Shown: positions 43,337-53,422, counted from the first letter of the stretch. The stretch is DNA of 64,000 nucleotides from Bacillus piscicola (GCF_022458745.1 NZ_JAJJJF010000006.1:1-64000), one strand, 5' to 3'. Numbers and translations are program-made. Notes: a model not told the origin generated them from the letters alone.

Positions 43337-44509
43337 ATGGTTGAGGAACAGGAGACGATTACGAGACTTCACGTTAACGGCAAGGAAATCATTTTAATTG
43401 GAACCGCCCACGTGTCCAGGAAAAGTGCCGAACAAGTGAAGGAAATGATTGAAAGGGAACAACCGGACTCGGTATGTATTGAACTGGATGAGCAACGGTA
43501 CCAATCCATGATGGACCACGATAAGTGGAAAAACATGGACATTTTCCAGGTGCTAAAAGAGAAAAAAGCAACCCTGTTGTTAATGAATCTTGCTGTCTCC
43601 GCCTTTCAAAAACGGGCCGCGAAACAATTAGGGATCAAGGCAGGAGAAGAAATGCTTCAAGGAATACAATCGGCAAAAGACACGGGAGCCGAGATTGTAC
43701 TCGCCGACAGAGATATCCAAATCACTTTTTCCCGTATTTGGAACGGAGTAGGGCTGTGGGGACGCATGAAGCTGCTGTCGGGAATCATTTTGAGCATTTT
43801 CAGCAGCGAAAGCATATCGGAAGAAGAATTGGAAAAACTGAAATCTCAAGATACTCTAAATGCAATGCTCCATGAATTCACGGTGACATTTCCGGAACTA
43901 AAGAAACCTCTAATTGATGAACGTGATCAGTATTTATCGCAAAAAATCAAACATGCTCCCGGGAAAAAGATAATTGCTGTACTCGGGGCGGCCCACGTAC
44001 CCGGCATTACAGAAGAGATTCAAAAGGAACATGATCTAAAACAACTAACGAAACGGCCTCCTAAGTCGAAAGTGCCTGCCATTATTGGCTGGGCGATCCC
44101 GATCCTGATCATAGCGCTTATCGTCTATACCTTTGTCGCTAATCCATCAGCAGGTATACAGCAAACAATTAGTTGGGTGTTATGGAATGGCTCCTTCTCG
44201 GCACTTGGGGCAGCAGTAGCTTTCGGCCATCCGCTTACCATTTTGTCCGCTTTTGTAGCAGCTCCCATCACTTCCTTAAATCCTTTCATAGCAGCAGGGT
44301 GGTTTGCAGGTATTGTCCAAGCCCTGATCCGCCGGCCCCACGTTAGGGATTTTGAAGTCCTTAATGAGGATGTTTTTAGTCTGAAAGGTTTTTGGAGAAA
44401 CAGAGTAACACGGATACTGCTTATCGTCGTGTTAGCTAATCTCGGAAGTACGTTGGGTACCGTGATAGGTGGGGCTGATGTCGTACGCCTGTTTCTTGAG
44501 AATCTATAA
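43337..44509 (+). CDS. TraB/PrgY-family membrane protein
   Basis: 390 aa. The N-terminal metal-dependent-hydrolase-like domain shows IGTAHVS (near residue 22), CIELDEQRY, a central glutamate (LADRD) and GAAHVPGI. A basic linker and four C-terminal membrane helices follow. PrgY lowers sex pheromone activity in Enterococcus; the family is thought to be peptidase-like. Target here unknown. ATG 43337 has AAGGAA upstream. Single gene with its own terminator. Confidence 0.85.
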   Translation: MVEEQETITRLHVNGKEIILIGTAHVSRKSAEQVKEMIEREQPDSVCIELDEQRYQSMMDHDKWKNMDIFQVLKEKKATLLLMNLAVSAFQKRAAKQLGIKAGEEMLQGIQSAKDTGAEIVLADRDIQITFSRIWNGVGLWGRMKLLSGIILSIFSSESISEEELEKLKSQDTLNAMLHEFTVTFPELKKPLIDERDQYLSQKIKHAPGKKIIAVLGAAHVPGITEEIQKEHDLKQLTKRPPKSKVPAIIGWAIPILIIALIVYTFVANPSAGIQQTISWVLWNGSFSALGAAVAFGHPLTILSAFVAAPITSLNPFIAAGWFAGIVQALIRRPHVRDFEVLNEDVFSLKGFWRNRVTRILLIVVLANLGSTLGTVIGGADVVRLFLENL

Positions 44510-44520
44510 TAGATAGAGAC

Positions 44521-44556
44521 AAAAAACAGCGGAGAGAGGATCTCCGCTGTTTTTTG
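44521..44556. terminator. Bidirectional terminator between the TraB-type gene and htpG
   Basis: AAAAAACAGCGGAGA pairs perfectly with TCTCCGCTGTTTTTT. The A- and T-runs let it act on both converging genes. Confidence 0.9.
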
Positions 44557-44587
44557 AAGCTGTTCATAGGGTGGCGTGCGTAAGCTG

Positions 44588-46468
44588 CTACACCATTATT
44601 TTGCATATATCGTCCGTGAATGCGACTGGATCTTCTACAGACAACCCTTCAATGAGCAGGGCTTGATTGTATAAGAGGTTTGTATAGAGCGTTAATTTAT
44701 CTTTGTCTTTGTTAAAGTTATCTTTTAGGGACTGATAGACATCATGGTCTGTGTTGATTTCTAAAACTTTTTCGGCTTGGATATCTTGATTATCCGGCAT
44801 GGATTTTAATACTTTTTCCATTTCTATCGATATTTCGCCTTCTGCTGTTAAACAGACGGGGTGACTTCTTAAACGTTTGGAGGCCCGGACATCTTTGACT
44901 TTGCCGGCTAAGATCTCTTTCATTGCGGCGAACAGTTCTTGGTTCTGTTCTTCTTCGGCTTTTTCCTCCTTCTCATCATCCTCGCTTTCAATCCCCAAAT
45001 CCCCACTCGATACGGACTTGAACTCTTTGTCTTGATAGGACATTAACGTTTTAATTGCGAATTCGTCGATGTCCTCTGTGAAGTAAAGAATTTCATACCC
45101 TTTATCGAGCACCATTTCCGTTTGCGGCATTTTCTCAATACGGCTGTAAGATTCTCCGGTCGCATAATAGATGTACGGCTGTTCTTCCGGCATTCTCTCT
45201 ACGTATTCCGCAAGTGTTACCATTTTCTTTTCTTTCGACGAGTAAAAGAGAAGTAAATCCTCAAGATCCTTTTTATGTGCGCCGAAATCCATCTGCACTC
45301 CGAACTTTAATTGGCGTCCGAAAGCTTGATAAAACGTTTCATACTTCTCTCGATCGTTTTTCAATAGGTCCTTTAACTGGCCTTTGATTTTGTTTTTAAT
45401 ATTTTTGGCAATAAGCTGAAGCTGCCGATCATGCTGCAGCATCTCTCTTGATATGTTAAGCGATAAATCTTCTGAGTCGACCATCCCTTTGACGAAGCCG
45501 AAATAATCAGGGAGCAGGTCCGGGCACTTTTCCATAATAAGCACACTATTAGAATAAAGCTCAAGTCCTTTTTCGTATTCCTTTGTGTAATAATCAAAAG
45601 GAGTCTGTTCGGGGATGAACAGCACAGCTTGATAACGGACCGCGCCATCTACACTTAAATGAATATGCTGTAACGGTTTATCAAAACCGTAATGCTTTTC
45701 GGCATAAAACGCTTCATAGTCTTCTTTCGTTAACTCGTTCTTATTTTTCCGCCAAATAGGAACCATACTGTTAATGGTCTGTTCCTCGGTGACTTCAGCA
45801 AGTTCTTCTTTGTCATCATCTTCTGGTTTCTGAACAGTCACATCCATTTTAATCGGGTAGCGGATGAAATCAGAGTATTTCTTAATAATCGACTTCAAAC
45901 GATATTCTTCTAAAAACTCATCGTAATTCTCTTCCTCCGTGTTTGCACGGAGCTTGATCACCACTTCGGTTCCAACGGTATTCTTATCAGTCGGCTCAAT
46001 CGTAAAGCCATCTAAACCGTTGGATTCCCATTTAAAAGCTTGGTTGCTGTTAACTGATTTCGTGTAAACAGTCACGGTATCGGCCACCATAAACGCGGAG
46101 TAAAAACCGACCCCGAATTGGCCGATAATATCATGGCCGTCTTTCATTTCATTTTCATTTTTGAAAGCTAGGGATCCGCTTTTTGCAATCGTCCCAAGAT
46201 TTGCTTCCAGTTCTTCCTCGGTCATCCCTATACCAGTGTCCGTTATCGTAAGTTCCCGGTTTTTCTTATCTGCCGTTACTTTTATGTAATAGCTGTCTTG
46301 ATGAAATGAAAGGGAATCATCGGTCAGTGCCTTGTAATAAAGCTTATCGATGGCATCGCTTGCATTGGATATTAATTCTCTCAGAAAAATCTCCTTCTGC
46401 GAGTAAATGGAGTTAATCATCATTTCCAGTAACCGTTTGGATTCCGCTTGAAACTCTTTTACCGCCAT
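44588..46468 (-). CDS. htpG: Chaperone HtpG (Hsp90)
   Basis: 626-aa ATP-dependent chaperone. The start ([20 protein letters not shown]) and N-domain motifs [26 protein letters not shown] and [15 protein letters not shown] (ATP lid) are typical. ATG 46468 has GAAGGAG upstream. A perfect CIRCE operator sits about 40 bp upstream, pointing to HrcA control. Confidence 0.93.
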   Translation of the reverse strand: MAVKEFQAESKRLLEMMINSIYSQKEIFLRELISNASDAIDKLYYKALTDDSLSFHQDSYYIKVTADKKNRELTITDTGIGMTEEELEANLGTIAKSGSLAFKNENEMKDGHDIIGQFGVGFYSAFMVADTVTVYTKSVNSNQAFKWESNGLDGFTIEPTDKNTVGTEVVIKLRANTEEENYDEFLEEYRLKSIIKKYSDFIRYPIKMDVTVQKPEDDDKEELAEVTEEQTINSMVPIWRKNKNELTKEDYEAFYAEKHYGFDKPLQHIHLSVDGAVRYQAVLFIPEQTPFDYYTKEYEKGLELYSNSVLIMEKCPDLLPDYFGFVKGMVDSEDLSLNISREMLQHDRQLQLIAKNIKNKIKGQLKDLLKNDREKYETFYQAFGRQLKFGVQMDFGAHKKDLEDLLLFYSSKEKKMVTLAEYVERMPEEQPYIYYATGESYSRIEKMPQTEMVLDKGYEILYFTEDIDEFAIKTLMSYQDKEFKSVSSGDLGIESEDDEKEEKAEEEQNQELFAAMKEILAGKVKDVRASKRLRSHPVCLTAEGEISIEMEKVLKSMPDNQDIQAEKVLEINTDHDVYQSLKDNFNKDKDKLTLYTNLLYNQALLIEGLSVEDPVAFTDDICKIMV

Positions 46469-46509
46469 TTTTGTATCTCCTTCCACATTTGTTTTTATTG
46501 TTATTTATA

Positions 46510-46536
46510 TTAGCACTCACATGACTAGAGTGCTAA
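46510..46536 (-). promoter_or_regulatory. CIRCE operator (HrcA site) of htpG
   Basis: TTAGCACTC, nine bases, then GAGTGCTAA: the exact inverted repeat bound by the heat-shock repressor HrcA. It sits between htpG and acsA, nearer to htpG (42 bp before its start). Confidence 0.93.
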
Positions 46537-46743
46537 ATACTTCTCCTATTATTTTACAGATTGCTTTTTCTATGTCAATGGCTGAACTTGGAGGTAATCT
46601 GGGGAAAGCAAAGCAGTAAACTTCGTATGATAATAATATTTCTTAATTTTTTGACTAAAGCATTTCGAAAAGATTCAAAGTGACGTACAATATATTTGGA
46701 GACTGGTTTTTTCACCAACATTGTTACTAAGGAGGCTTCATAA

Positions 46744-48465
46744 ATGGGCAGTTCGTTAGATAGCAATGAAATTAAAGGAATGGATCAGACCGCAAACCTT
46801 CAGAATTATGAAAGAGCCGTTGAAACGATGGATTGGAAAGACATTGAAAAGTATTTCACATGGTCACAAACAGGGAAAGTAAATATGGTGCACGAAGCGA
46901 TTGATCGTCATGTGGATGAAGGAAGAGGGAACAAGATCGCGTTTATTTATACGGATAGCTCGCGTGAAGAAACGTTTACCTATGCAGACTTGAAAACGCT
47001 CACATGCCGTTTTGCGAATGGATTACGTGCCCAAGGAATTGAAAAAGGAGACCGTGTGTTTATCTTTATGCCCCGCAGTCCGGAGTTGTATATTGCGATG
47101 CTCGGTATTCTGAGAATTGGGGCTATTGCCGGTCCGATGTTCGAAGCGTTTATGGAGGGTGCGGTAAAAGAGCGCCTAAAGGACAGCGGAGCAAAAGCAG
47201 TTGTAACAACACCTGAACTGCTTGAGCGTGTCCCGGATGAAGAGCTTCCCGACCTGCAATATGTAATTTTAGCAGGGGCTGATAAAAAAACAAAAGACAA
47301 TCAACTTTTATATAATGATTTAATCGAAAGTTCCTCTGAATATACGATGGAGTGGGTAGACCGGGAGGACGGCATGCTATTGATTTATACGTCAGGGTCG
47401 ACCGGAAAACCAAAAGGTGTTCTCCAAGTTCACGATGCGATGCTACATCAATATGTAGCGGGAAAATGGGTCTATGACTTGCGAGAAGATGACGTTTATT
47501 GGTGTACGGCTGATCCGGGCTGGGTGACAGGAACATCAGCAGGGATGTGGTCACCGTGGTTAAATGGGGTAACGAACGTAGTGCGTGGAGGACGTTTCAA
47601 TGCGGAGGAATGGTTTCATACATTGGAAAAGCATAACGTAACCGTGTGGTTCAGTGCGCCAACTGCTTTTCGTCTCCTAATGAGCAGTGGCGATGAGCTC
47701 CCGAAAAAGTATGACATTTCGAAGTTGAGGCATTTGCTGTCAGCAGGTGAACCACTAAACCCGGAAGTGATCCGTTGGGGAACGGATGTATTGAATTTAC
47801 GAATTCATGACAACTGGTGGATGACAGAGACCGGTGCCTCCACGTGTGCCAATTTCCGCTGCAACCCAATTCGTCCAGGTTCCATGGGGAAGCCGCTCCC
47901 GGGTATTGAAGTGACAATTATTGATGATAACGGGAACGAATTGCCGCCACGGCGGATGGGTAACCTTGCAATTAAACCGAAATGGCCGGCGATGGTCCGG
48001 ACAATTTGGAATAATCCCGAGCGCTATGAACAGTATTTTTTAAATGGCTGGTTTATTTCGGGTGATACGGCTTATAAAGATGACGATGGCTATTTTTGGT
48101 TTGAAGGCCGGGTCGATGATGTCATTAATACATCTGGAGAACGAGTCGGACCATTTGAAGTGGAGAGCAAGCTGGTCGAGCATCCGGCTGTTGCCGAAGC
48201 AGGCGTGATCGGGGTGCCGGATTCCGTTCGCGGAGAAGTGATAAAAGCGTTTATCACATTGCGTGACGGATATGAGGAAAGTGAAGAATTGCTCGAGGAA
48301 ATTCGTCAACATGTCAAAACAAAGCTGGCTGCACATGCAGCACCGCGACAGTTTGAGGTACGAAGCTCTATTCCAAAAACACGCTCTGGGAAGATTATGC
48401 GCCGCGTCTTGAAAGCATGGGAGCTCGGCCTTCCAACCGGCGACTTGTCCACGATGGAAGAATAA
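46744..48465 (+). CDS. acsA: Acetyl-CoA synthetase (AcsA type)
   Basis: 573-aa ANL-superfamily acyl-CoA synthetase, the size of Bacillus AcsA. Motifs: the P-loop LIYTSGSTGKPKGV (about residue 215), WWMTETGA, and the acetylatable Lys in PKTRSGKIMRRVL near the end. Makes acetyl-CoA from acetate, CoA and ATP. AAGGAGG lies before ATG 46744. It could salvage acetate made by the pyruvate oxidase at 18.7 kb. Confidence 0.88.
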   Translation: MGSSLDSNEIKGMDQTANLQNYERAVETMDWKDIEKYFTWSQTGKVNMVHEAIDRHVDEGRGNKIAFIYTDSSREETFTYADLKTLTCRFANGLRAQGIEKGDRVFIFMPRSPELYIAMLGILRIGAIAGPMFEAFMEGAVKERLKDSGAKAVVTTPELLERVPDEELPDLQYVILAGADKKTKDNQLLYNDLIESSSEYTMEWVDREDGMLLIYTSGSTGKPKGVLQVHDAMLHQYVAGKWVYDLREDDVYWCTADPGWVTGTSAGMWSPWLNGVTNVVRGGRFNAEEWFHTLEKHNVTVWFSAPTAFRLLMSSGDELPKKYDISKLRHLLSAGEPLNPEVIRWGTDVLNLRIHDNWWMTETGASTCANFRCNPIRPGSMGKPLPGIEVTIIDDNGNELPPRRMGNLAIKPKWPAMVRTIWNNPERYEQYFLNGWFISGDTAYKDDDGYFWFEGRVDDVINTSGERVGPFEVESKLVEHPAVAEAGVIGVPDSVRGEVIKAFITLRDGYEESEELLEEIRQHVKTKLAAHAAPRQFEVRSSIPKTRSGKIMRRVLKAWELGLPTGDLSTMEE

Positions 48466-48480
48466 ACAGAACATATCCAA

Positions 48481-48512
48481 GTCCCATTCAGTCAATGAGT
48501 GGGACCTTCTTG
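48481..48512 (+). terminator. Terminator after acsA
   Basis: GTCCCATTCA pairs with TGAGTGGGAC (one G-U) around five bases; the following TTCTTGTTT is T-rich. Confidence 0.65.
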
Positions 48513-48621
48513 TTTGATGCAGGGGGTTGCTATACTGGTCAAGCAAATTATTTAGAAAGAAGTATAGAATATAATATGATAGAGAAATAAAGCGATAGAA
48601 TGGGAAGGGAGTTTACTGCTG

Positions 48622-49245
48622 GTGAAAGGCTATCAAGAGCTTGCGGCAAGTGTCCGTATGAAACGTTCAGCGTCACAAGCAGTTCTGCTAGAGAAGGAAG
48701 AAAGTCTGGAACTTATTGGGAGGGGACGCAGTGCTTATGTGTTTAGAATTACTAACTCCAATAAAGTGTTAAAGGTCTTCTTCCCAGGGTTGGAGTATAT
48801 GGCGTTAGAAGAAGCGGATGTATACCGTAAGTTGACAGGGTTGAGGTGGTTTCCATCCCTATATGATGCAGGAGGCAATTATTTAGTCATTGATTTTGTA
48901 GAAGGATATACGTTGTTTGAATGTTTACAGCGGGGAATACCTGTTTCGGAAGAAAATGTAGAGGAAATTGATCGTGCTTTGCAGATGGCCCGAAAGAAAG
49001 GTTTAAACCCTTCGGATATCCATCTGCGTAACATAATTGTTACACTAGAAGGACAGATTAAGGTCATCGATGTTGCGCGTTATAGACAGTCGAAACGGTG
49101 CACCCAGTGGGATGATTTAAAAAAAGCATTCAATCATGTTTATAAAAAACGTTATTGTCCGCGGAAGTTGCCGGCTTTTTTATTAAACTTTATCGCTGTA
49201 CTCTATAAAAAAAGATGGTTTACTACATTTTTTACTATTACCTAG
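48622..49245 (+). CDS. Small protein-kinase-fold protein (YrzF-like)
   Basis: 207-aa kinase-like protein. A glycine-rich loop (GRGRSAYVFRI), the ATP-binding Lys (VLKVFF), a catalytic-loop remnant (DIHLRNIIV, with the His and Asn but no preceding HRD Asp in the usual form) and a metal-binding Asp (KVIDVARY). It is short and lacks the large C-terminal lobe. Similar Bacillus proteins are called YrzF. GTG 48622 has AAGGGAG upstream. Substrate unknown. Confidence 0.7.
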   Translation: MKGYQELAASVRMKRSASQAVLLEKEESLELIGRGRSAYVFRITNSNKVLKVFFPGLEYMALEEADVYRKLTGLRWFPSLYDAGGNYLVIDFVEGYTLFECLQRGIPVSEENVEEIDRALQMARKKGLNPSDIHLRNIIVTLEGQIKVIDVARYRQSKRCTQWDDLKKAFNHVYKKRYCPRKLPAFLLNFIAVLYKKRWFTTFFTIT

Positions 49246-49288
49246 AACAGGCTGTACACCGAACATAAATTATGAAAGGAAGAGGAAA

Positions 49289-50317
49289 ATGCCACATCTT
49301 TTTTCACCTTTTCAACTGAAAGGTCTTGAACTGAAAAATAGAATTATGATGTCGCCGATGTGTCAGTATTCGGTTACGGCGGAAGACGGAGCTCCTAACA
49401 ATTGGCACCTGCAGCATTATGTGTCACGTGCGGTAGGGGGCGCCGGGCTAATAATGGTGGAAATGACGGACGTGGAACCAGACGGCCGTATCACAAACAG
49501 GGATCTCGGCATTTGGTCTGACGATCACATTGAAGCGTTTGCCAAAATTGTAGACGAGGTGCATGAACACGGCGCAAAAATAGGTATTCAAATTGCTCAT
49601 GCAGGCCGAAAAGCAGAAGACGCAGAAGTTCCAGTTGCGCCATCTGCGATTGCCTTTGATGAAAAGCTTAAAACACCACGTGCTTTGGAAACGGAAGAAG
49701 TAAAGGAAATGGTGGAAAAATATCGGTTGGGAGTGAGAAGAGCAGTGCAAGCGGGTGTTGACGTCGTGGAACTGCACGGGGCACACGGCTATTTAATCCA
49801 CCAATTTACGTCCCCTTATACTAACAAACGAAAAGACGAATATGGAGTAGATCTAACAAGATTTGGAAAAGAAGTCATCCAAGCGGCTAAACAGGAAATG
49901 CCGGCTGATATGCCATTGTTCATGCGTATCTCTGCAAAAGAGTATGTGGAGGGCGGATATCACCTTGATTATAGTAAGTCGTTTGTTAAGGCGTTTAAAG
50001 AAGCAGGAGTGGACCTTTTTGATGTAAGTTCAGGAGGAGAAGGGCCAATAAGAGGCGGCGGTAAGCCTGGAAGCCATGCAGGGTACCAAGTTCCGTTTGC
50101 AAGAGAAATAAGGAGAGATGCTGACACACCCGTTGCCGCAGTCGGTCGTTTGGAAGATCCAGTTCTGGCCAATGCCGTCATAGGGAATGAGGAAGCTGAC
50201 TTGGTGATCATCGGAAGAGGAATGCTTCGTAATCCCTATTGGTCATTGGAAGCTGCAGCAACACTAAACAAAGAAACTGCTTTCCCCAAACAGTACAGGA
50301 TGGGCTTTTCCAATTAA
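49289..50317 (+). CDS. namA: NADPH dehydrogenase NamA (old yellow enzyme)
   Basis: 342-aa FMN-binding TIM barrel. N-terminal LKNRIMMSPMCQYS with the Cys typical of YqjM/NamA, IQIAHAGRKAE with the substrate His pair, ELHGAHGYLIHQFTSP, and VGRL near the end. Reduces enones and nitro compounds with NADPH. Strong box (GAAAGGAAGAGG) before ATG 49289. Confidence 0.9.
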   Translation: MPHLFSPFQLKGLELKNRIMMSPMCQYSVTAEDGAPNNWHLQHYVSRAVGGAGLIMVEMTDVEPDGRITNRDLGIWSDDHIEAFAKIVDEVHEHGAKIGIQIAHAGRKAEDAEVPVAPSAIAFDEKLKTPRALETEEVKEMVEKYRLGVRRAVQAGVDVVELHGAHGYLIHQFTSPYTNKRKDEYGVDLTRFGKEVIQAAKQEMPADMPLFMRISAKEYVEGGYHLDYSKSFVKAFKEAGVDLFDVSSGGEGPIRGGGKPGSHAGYQVPFAREIRRDADTPVAAVGRLEDPVLANAVIGNEEADLVIIGRGMLRNPYWSLEAAATLNKETAFPKQYRMGFSN

Positions 50318-50390
50318 ATAAACGTTTGTTTACGTGTTCAGTTCGGATTGATAGCGACAATATGTTGGAAAAAAGATAGCAGGTGATCGC

Positions 50391-50753
50391 ATGTATAGAC
50401 GGGATGAAGGGTTCCGCGTTACGTTTCAAGAGCCGCTTTCAGCTTCCTTTACGATCCTAAAACTGAAAGGACAAGATGTCGAACATAAGACAGGCAAGCT
50501 TCATATTATCGATATGAGTTTAAAAGGAGCGAAAGTTGTCTCCCCCTTGAATTTGCCTGCGGACGGCACCGAACTATTGTTGGAGTTTGTTCTAGATAAA
50601 AATCCGGTGAGCGCTATTGGGGAGTTAGTCTGGAAAAAAGGTAGTTATCAACGGTTTACCTACGGAGTTAAACTGAACCCGGATACATACTCAGACCGGC
50701 AGTTGTTCACAGAACTTAAACAGTATGTCCATCACCATAAATCTCAAAAGTGA
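50391..50753 (+). CDS. PilZ-domain protein
   Basis: 120-aa stand-alone PilZ protein. The N-terminal Arg cluster (YRRDEGFR) and the D-x-S-x-x-G motif (DMSLKGAKV) are the c-di-GMP contacts; the spacing of the Arg residues is one longer than the textbook RxxxR. It is just upstream of the c-di-GMP-II riboswitch gene but separated by a terminator, so it is a separate transcript. Likely a c-di-GMP effector. Confidence 0.78.
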   Translation: MYRRDEGFRVTFQEPLSASFTILKLKGQDVEHKTGKLHIIDMSLKGAKVVSPLNLPADGTELLLEFVLDKNPVSAIGELVWKKGSYQRFTYGVKLNPDTYSDRQLFTELKQYVHHHKSQK

Positions 50754-50787
50754 AGCGGGATTCTCCCTCCGCAGGAACTATTGACAA

Positions 50788-50818
50788 ACACCGGCTGTGT
50801 GTCGCAACCGGTGTTTTG
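50788..50818 (+). terminator. Terminator after the PilZ gene
   Basis: ACACCGG and CCGGTGT pair around 13 nt, followed by TTTTG. Separates the PilZ gene from the receptor unit. Confidence 0.7.
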
Positions 50819-50838
50819 TGTTGTAAAAAAAGTTTCTC

Positions 50839-50865
50839 AAAAGATTACGCTCACCTTGCCGATAA
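50839..50865 (+). promoter_or_regulatory. Sigma-D (FliA-type) promoter of the chemoreceptor gene
   Basis: AAAA (50839-50842), 15 bp, then GCCGATAA (50858-50865), against the Bacillus sigma-D consensus TAAA-N15-GCCGATAT. The predicted transcript would begin near 50872 and contain the whole riboswitch. An overlapping sigma-A-like pair (TTGCCG, 17 bp, TAATTT) also exists. Confidence 0.7.
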
Positions 50866-50892
50866 TAAAGGAAGAAGCTAATTTTATTAAAA

Positions 50893-50991
50893 TATGGGAG
50901 CTGTGAACAGTTATTTGGATGTGGGCACTTGGAATAACTGGGAGCTAGTAGTGCAACCGACCCTTTGTTTGTAGAGGGGTCGGTTGTTTTG
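50893..50991 (+). ncRNA. c-di-GMP-II riboswitch with overlapping terminator
   Basis: The aptamer shows the two conserved blocks of class II c-di-GMP riboswitches: GGGCACTTG (50923-50931) and TAGTAGTGCAACCGACC (50946-50962). GCACT pairs with AGTGC as the pseudoknot. A helix CAGTTATT (50908-50915)/AATAACTG (50933-50940) and AGCT (50899)/AGCT (50943) replace the corresponding helices of the known clostridial example with different but paired bases, while the 17-nt linker is the same length. The 3' block CAACCGACCC also forms a terminator stem with GGGTCGGTTG (50977-50986), then TTTTG. Ligand binding should hold the 3' block away from the terminator, making it an ON switch (inference). Confidence 0.87.
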
Positions 50992-51019
50992 TAAACTATA
51001 TGACAGGGGTGGGGATAAA

Positions 51020-52747
51020 GTGAGTATTTTTACGAAAAAAACGCGACCATGGAATGCACATTTAGAATTTTCAGGCACCACGAACATCCAAGTTGGGGAG
51101 CGGGCAAAAGAACGGCTAGTATTCTTGGGAATAGACGAAGAGACGCTTCAGCACGTCCGGGAAGCGGCACAAGTGCTTACGCCGTTCAAAAAGGAGATCG
51201 TCAACCATTTTTATGATAATATTACGGCTGTTGATCATCTACGAGGCATCATAGAAGATCATTCTACAGTAGAGCGCTTACGGAAGACGATGGAAAGGTA
51301 CTTGGACCAATTTCTAGAAGCAGATGTGAACAAAGAATACATAAAGACAAGAATTGTTGTCGGCGAAGTACATAGCCGTATTCATTTGACAGCAGAGCAT
51401 TTTATTTCAGCCCACCATTTACTGCTGCAGATGATGACAACAATTTTAATGGAAAAACTGCACCATAAACCGGATGATATGATGGCTGCAGTTTTGGCGG
51501 TACAAAAATTAGCTGCTTTTGACCAGCAGCTCATCGTCGAAGTGTACATGGAAGATACATTCAAGTCCTTCCTCTTCGGTATCTCGGAAATGTTAGACCA
51601 TACGACGCAGCTTGATACGACGAAAAAGTTACTTGTCGGAATGGATGCGCAGATTGAAGAGACTCATAGTGTGTCTGCAGCTACTGAGGAAATGAGTGCC
51701 TCCATTAATGAAGTCGCAGATTATGCTGTCAAAGTTTCAGAAGGAACAGGAGATGCTGTTGAGTCGGCAGAACAAAGCAAGGAAGTCATTGATAAAGCGC
51801 TTGATGATATTAAAAAAGTAGGCGGCGTCTACGAGCAGGTCGTCGATCGGGTAAATGCGCTTGATAAAGAGATTGAACATACCCAAAACGTGATTGAGAT
51901 TATTAAAGGAATTGCGGATCAAACGAATCTACTCGCCCTTAATGCAAGTATTGAAGCAGCAAGAGCCGGGGAACATGGAAGAGGCTTTGCGGTAGTTGCC
52001 TCGGAGGTGAGGAGTTTGTCAGAACACACGCAGGAGCAAATCACTCAGATTACTTCGAGTATGGAGTCATTGCAGCAAGTGTCTCATGAAGTGACAGAAC
52101 AAATTCAGCAAACGGGTGAGTGGGTGGAACAAAGTGTGACTGGTTCGGAGTATGCAGGAAGCGCGCTTACTAATATCGTAACAACGATGAAAGAAATTAA
52201 TGAATCCATTTCGCAGATTGCAGCAATGAGTGAGGAACAGACGTCAACGGTAATGGACATCGCCCAACGCAATACGGTGATTTATGATCTGAGCAGTGAC
52301 ACTCAAGAAATCGCGAAGCAGACGGGCCGGCTGGTATTTAATTTAAGTCAGCAAATGGATGAACACCGTCAGACCTTCTTTCATATCAATGTGGCCTTCA
52401 ATAACAAAGACATTGTGAAAGTGGCGAAAACAGATCACCTGCATTGGAAATGGAAAGTATACAACATGATTATTGGAATCGGCACAATTGATCCGGAAGA
52501 AGTTACCTCCCATGAATCCTGCCGGTTCGGAAAGTGGTATTACAGTGACCTTCCAGCCAAAGTAAGAGAGAAGAACACATTTAAACAAATTGAAGAACCG
52601 CATAAAGCGGTCCATCATTACGCAAATGAAGCGGTGGAACGGTATAGTGACGGCGATTTGAATGGTGCACAAGAAGCTTATGACTACTTAGACAAGGCTT
52701 CCCAGCAAGTGGTGGAGCTATTGACGAAATTAGAGCAAGAGCTATAA
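51020..52747 (+). CDS. Soluble globin-coupled chemoreceptor with CZB domain
   Basis: 575 aa, no membrane segments. Residues 1-180 form a globin-coupled sensor (HemAT-like) with the likely heme-ligand His118 in VVGEVHSR. Residues about 210-450 are the methyl-accepting signalling part, with the hairpin tip [20 protein letters not shown] and [14 protein letters not shown]. The C terminus is a CZB zinc-binding domain ([31 protein letters not shown]), which HemAT lacks. So it may read oxygen or redox through heme and zinc or hypochlorite-type signals through CZB. GTG 51020 has GGGGTGGGGAT upstream. Controlled by the sigma-D promoter and riboswitch. A CheA/CheW pair is encoded 7 kb on. Confidence 0.88.
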   Translation: MSIFTKKTRPWNAHLEFSGTTNIQVGERAKERLVFLGIDEETLQHVREAAQVLTPFKKEIVNHFYDNITAVDHLRGIIEDHSTVERLRKTMERYLDQFLEADVNKEYIKTRIVVGEVHSRIHLTAEHFISAHHLLLQMMTTILMEKLHHKPDDMMAAVLAVQKLAAFDQQLIVEVYMEDTFKSFLFGISEMLDHTTQLDTTKKLLVGMDAQIEETHSVSAATEEMSASINEVADYAVKVSEGTGDAVESAEQSKEVIDKALDDIKKVGGVYEQVVDRVNALDKEIEHTQNVIEIIKGIADQTNLLALNASIEAARAGEHGRGFAVVASEVRSLSEHTQEQITQITSSMESLQQVSHEVTEQIQQTGEWVEQSVTGSEYAGSALTNIVTTMKEINESISQIAAMSEEQTSTVMDIAQRNTVIYDLSSDTQEIAKQTGRLVFNLSQQMDEHRQTFFHINVAFNNKDIVKVAKTDHLHWKWKVYNMIIGIGTIDPEEVTSHESCRFGKWYYSDLPAKVREKNTFKQIEEPHKAVHHYANEAVERYSDGDLNGAQEAYDYLDKASQQVVELLTKLEQEL

Positions 52748-52822
52748 GGGAAATCTGCTTGCCTCCTGTTTTTTTATTGCTCTTTGGGGAACAGTATAAG
52801 CATAATAAGGAGGTAACGGAAA

Positions 52823-53323
52823 ATGGAACTAATAAAGGTTAACGGGCGCGTGAACAAAAAACGTCTTATTTTTCATGTGCTTGCTCCAATTATAGGAGGT
52901 TCGATTACTGGGTGGCTTGCTAACCGAAAGGCTCAGGAAAAATTTAAAAGGTTAGAGCAACCATCTTTTTCACCTCCGGCTGCAGTGTTTCCTGTTGCAT
53001 GGACAACTCTTTATGGATTGATGGGGCTTGCGAAATATCGGATAAGTGAGACCGAAAAACAAACAACTATTGATTCTATTCCGTTGTATGAATTACAACT
53101 GGGGCTAAACTACATGTGGTCCTTCCTGTTTTTCAAATGGAATCTTCGTGGCACGGCACTTATGGAAATGACTGCACTTCTTGGTATGATAATGATTACT
53201 ACGTATGTGTTTTATAAGAAGGATCGTGTCGCGGGAACGCTAATGATACCTTATATTGGTTGGGTAACTTTTGCATTAGGTCTTAACTATTCTTTCTGGA
53301 AATTAAATAAATCAATTTCATGA
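52823..53323 (+). CDS. TspO/MBR-family membrane protein
   Basis: 166 aa with five hydrophobic helices. PSFSPPAAVFPVAWTTLYGLMG and LNYMWSFLFF are TspO hallmarks. TspO proteins bind tetrapyrroles and are linked to stress. AAGGAGGT before ATG 52823. The first hydrophobic part is unusually charged. Substrate unknown. Confidence 0.82.
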   Translation: MELIKVNGRVNKKRLIFHVLAPIIGGSITGWLANRKAQEKFKRLEQPSFSPPAAVFPVAWTTLYGLMGLAKYRISETEKQTTIDSIPLYELQLGLNYMWSFLFFKWNLRGTALMEMTALLGMIMITTYVFYKKDRVAGTLMIPYIGWVTFALGLNYSFWKLNKSIS

Positions 53324-53422
53324 GGGATAGAGAAAAGAGGGATGGTTTTTAAGCGAAGCGATGGTCTATCGTCATCGCCAATTAAAAAAGTCCCTCCCTT
53401 TCTCATGGGAAAGACCAACTTG

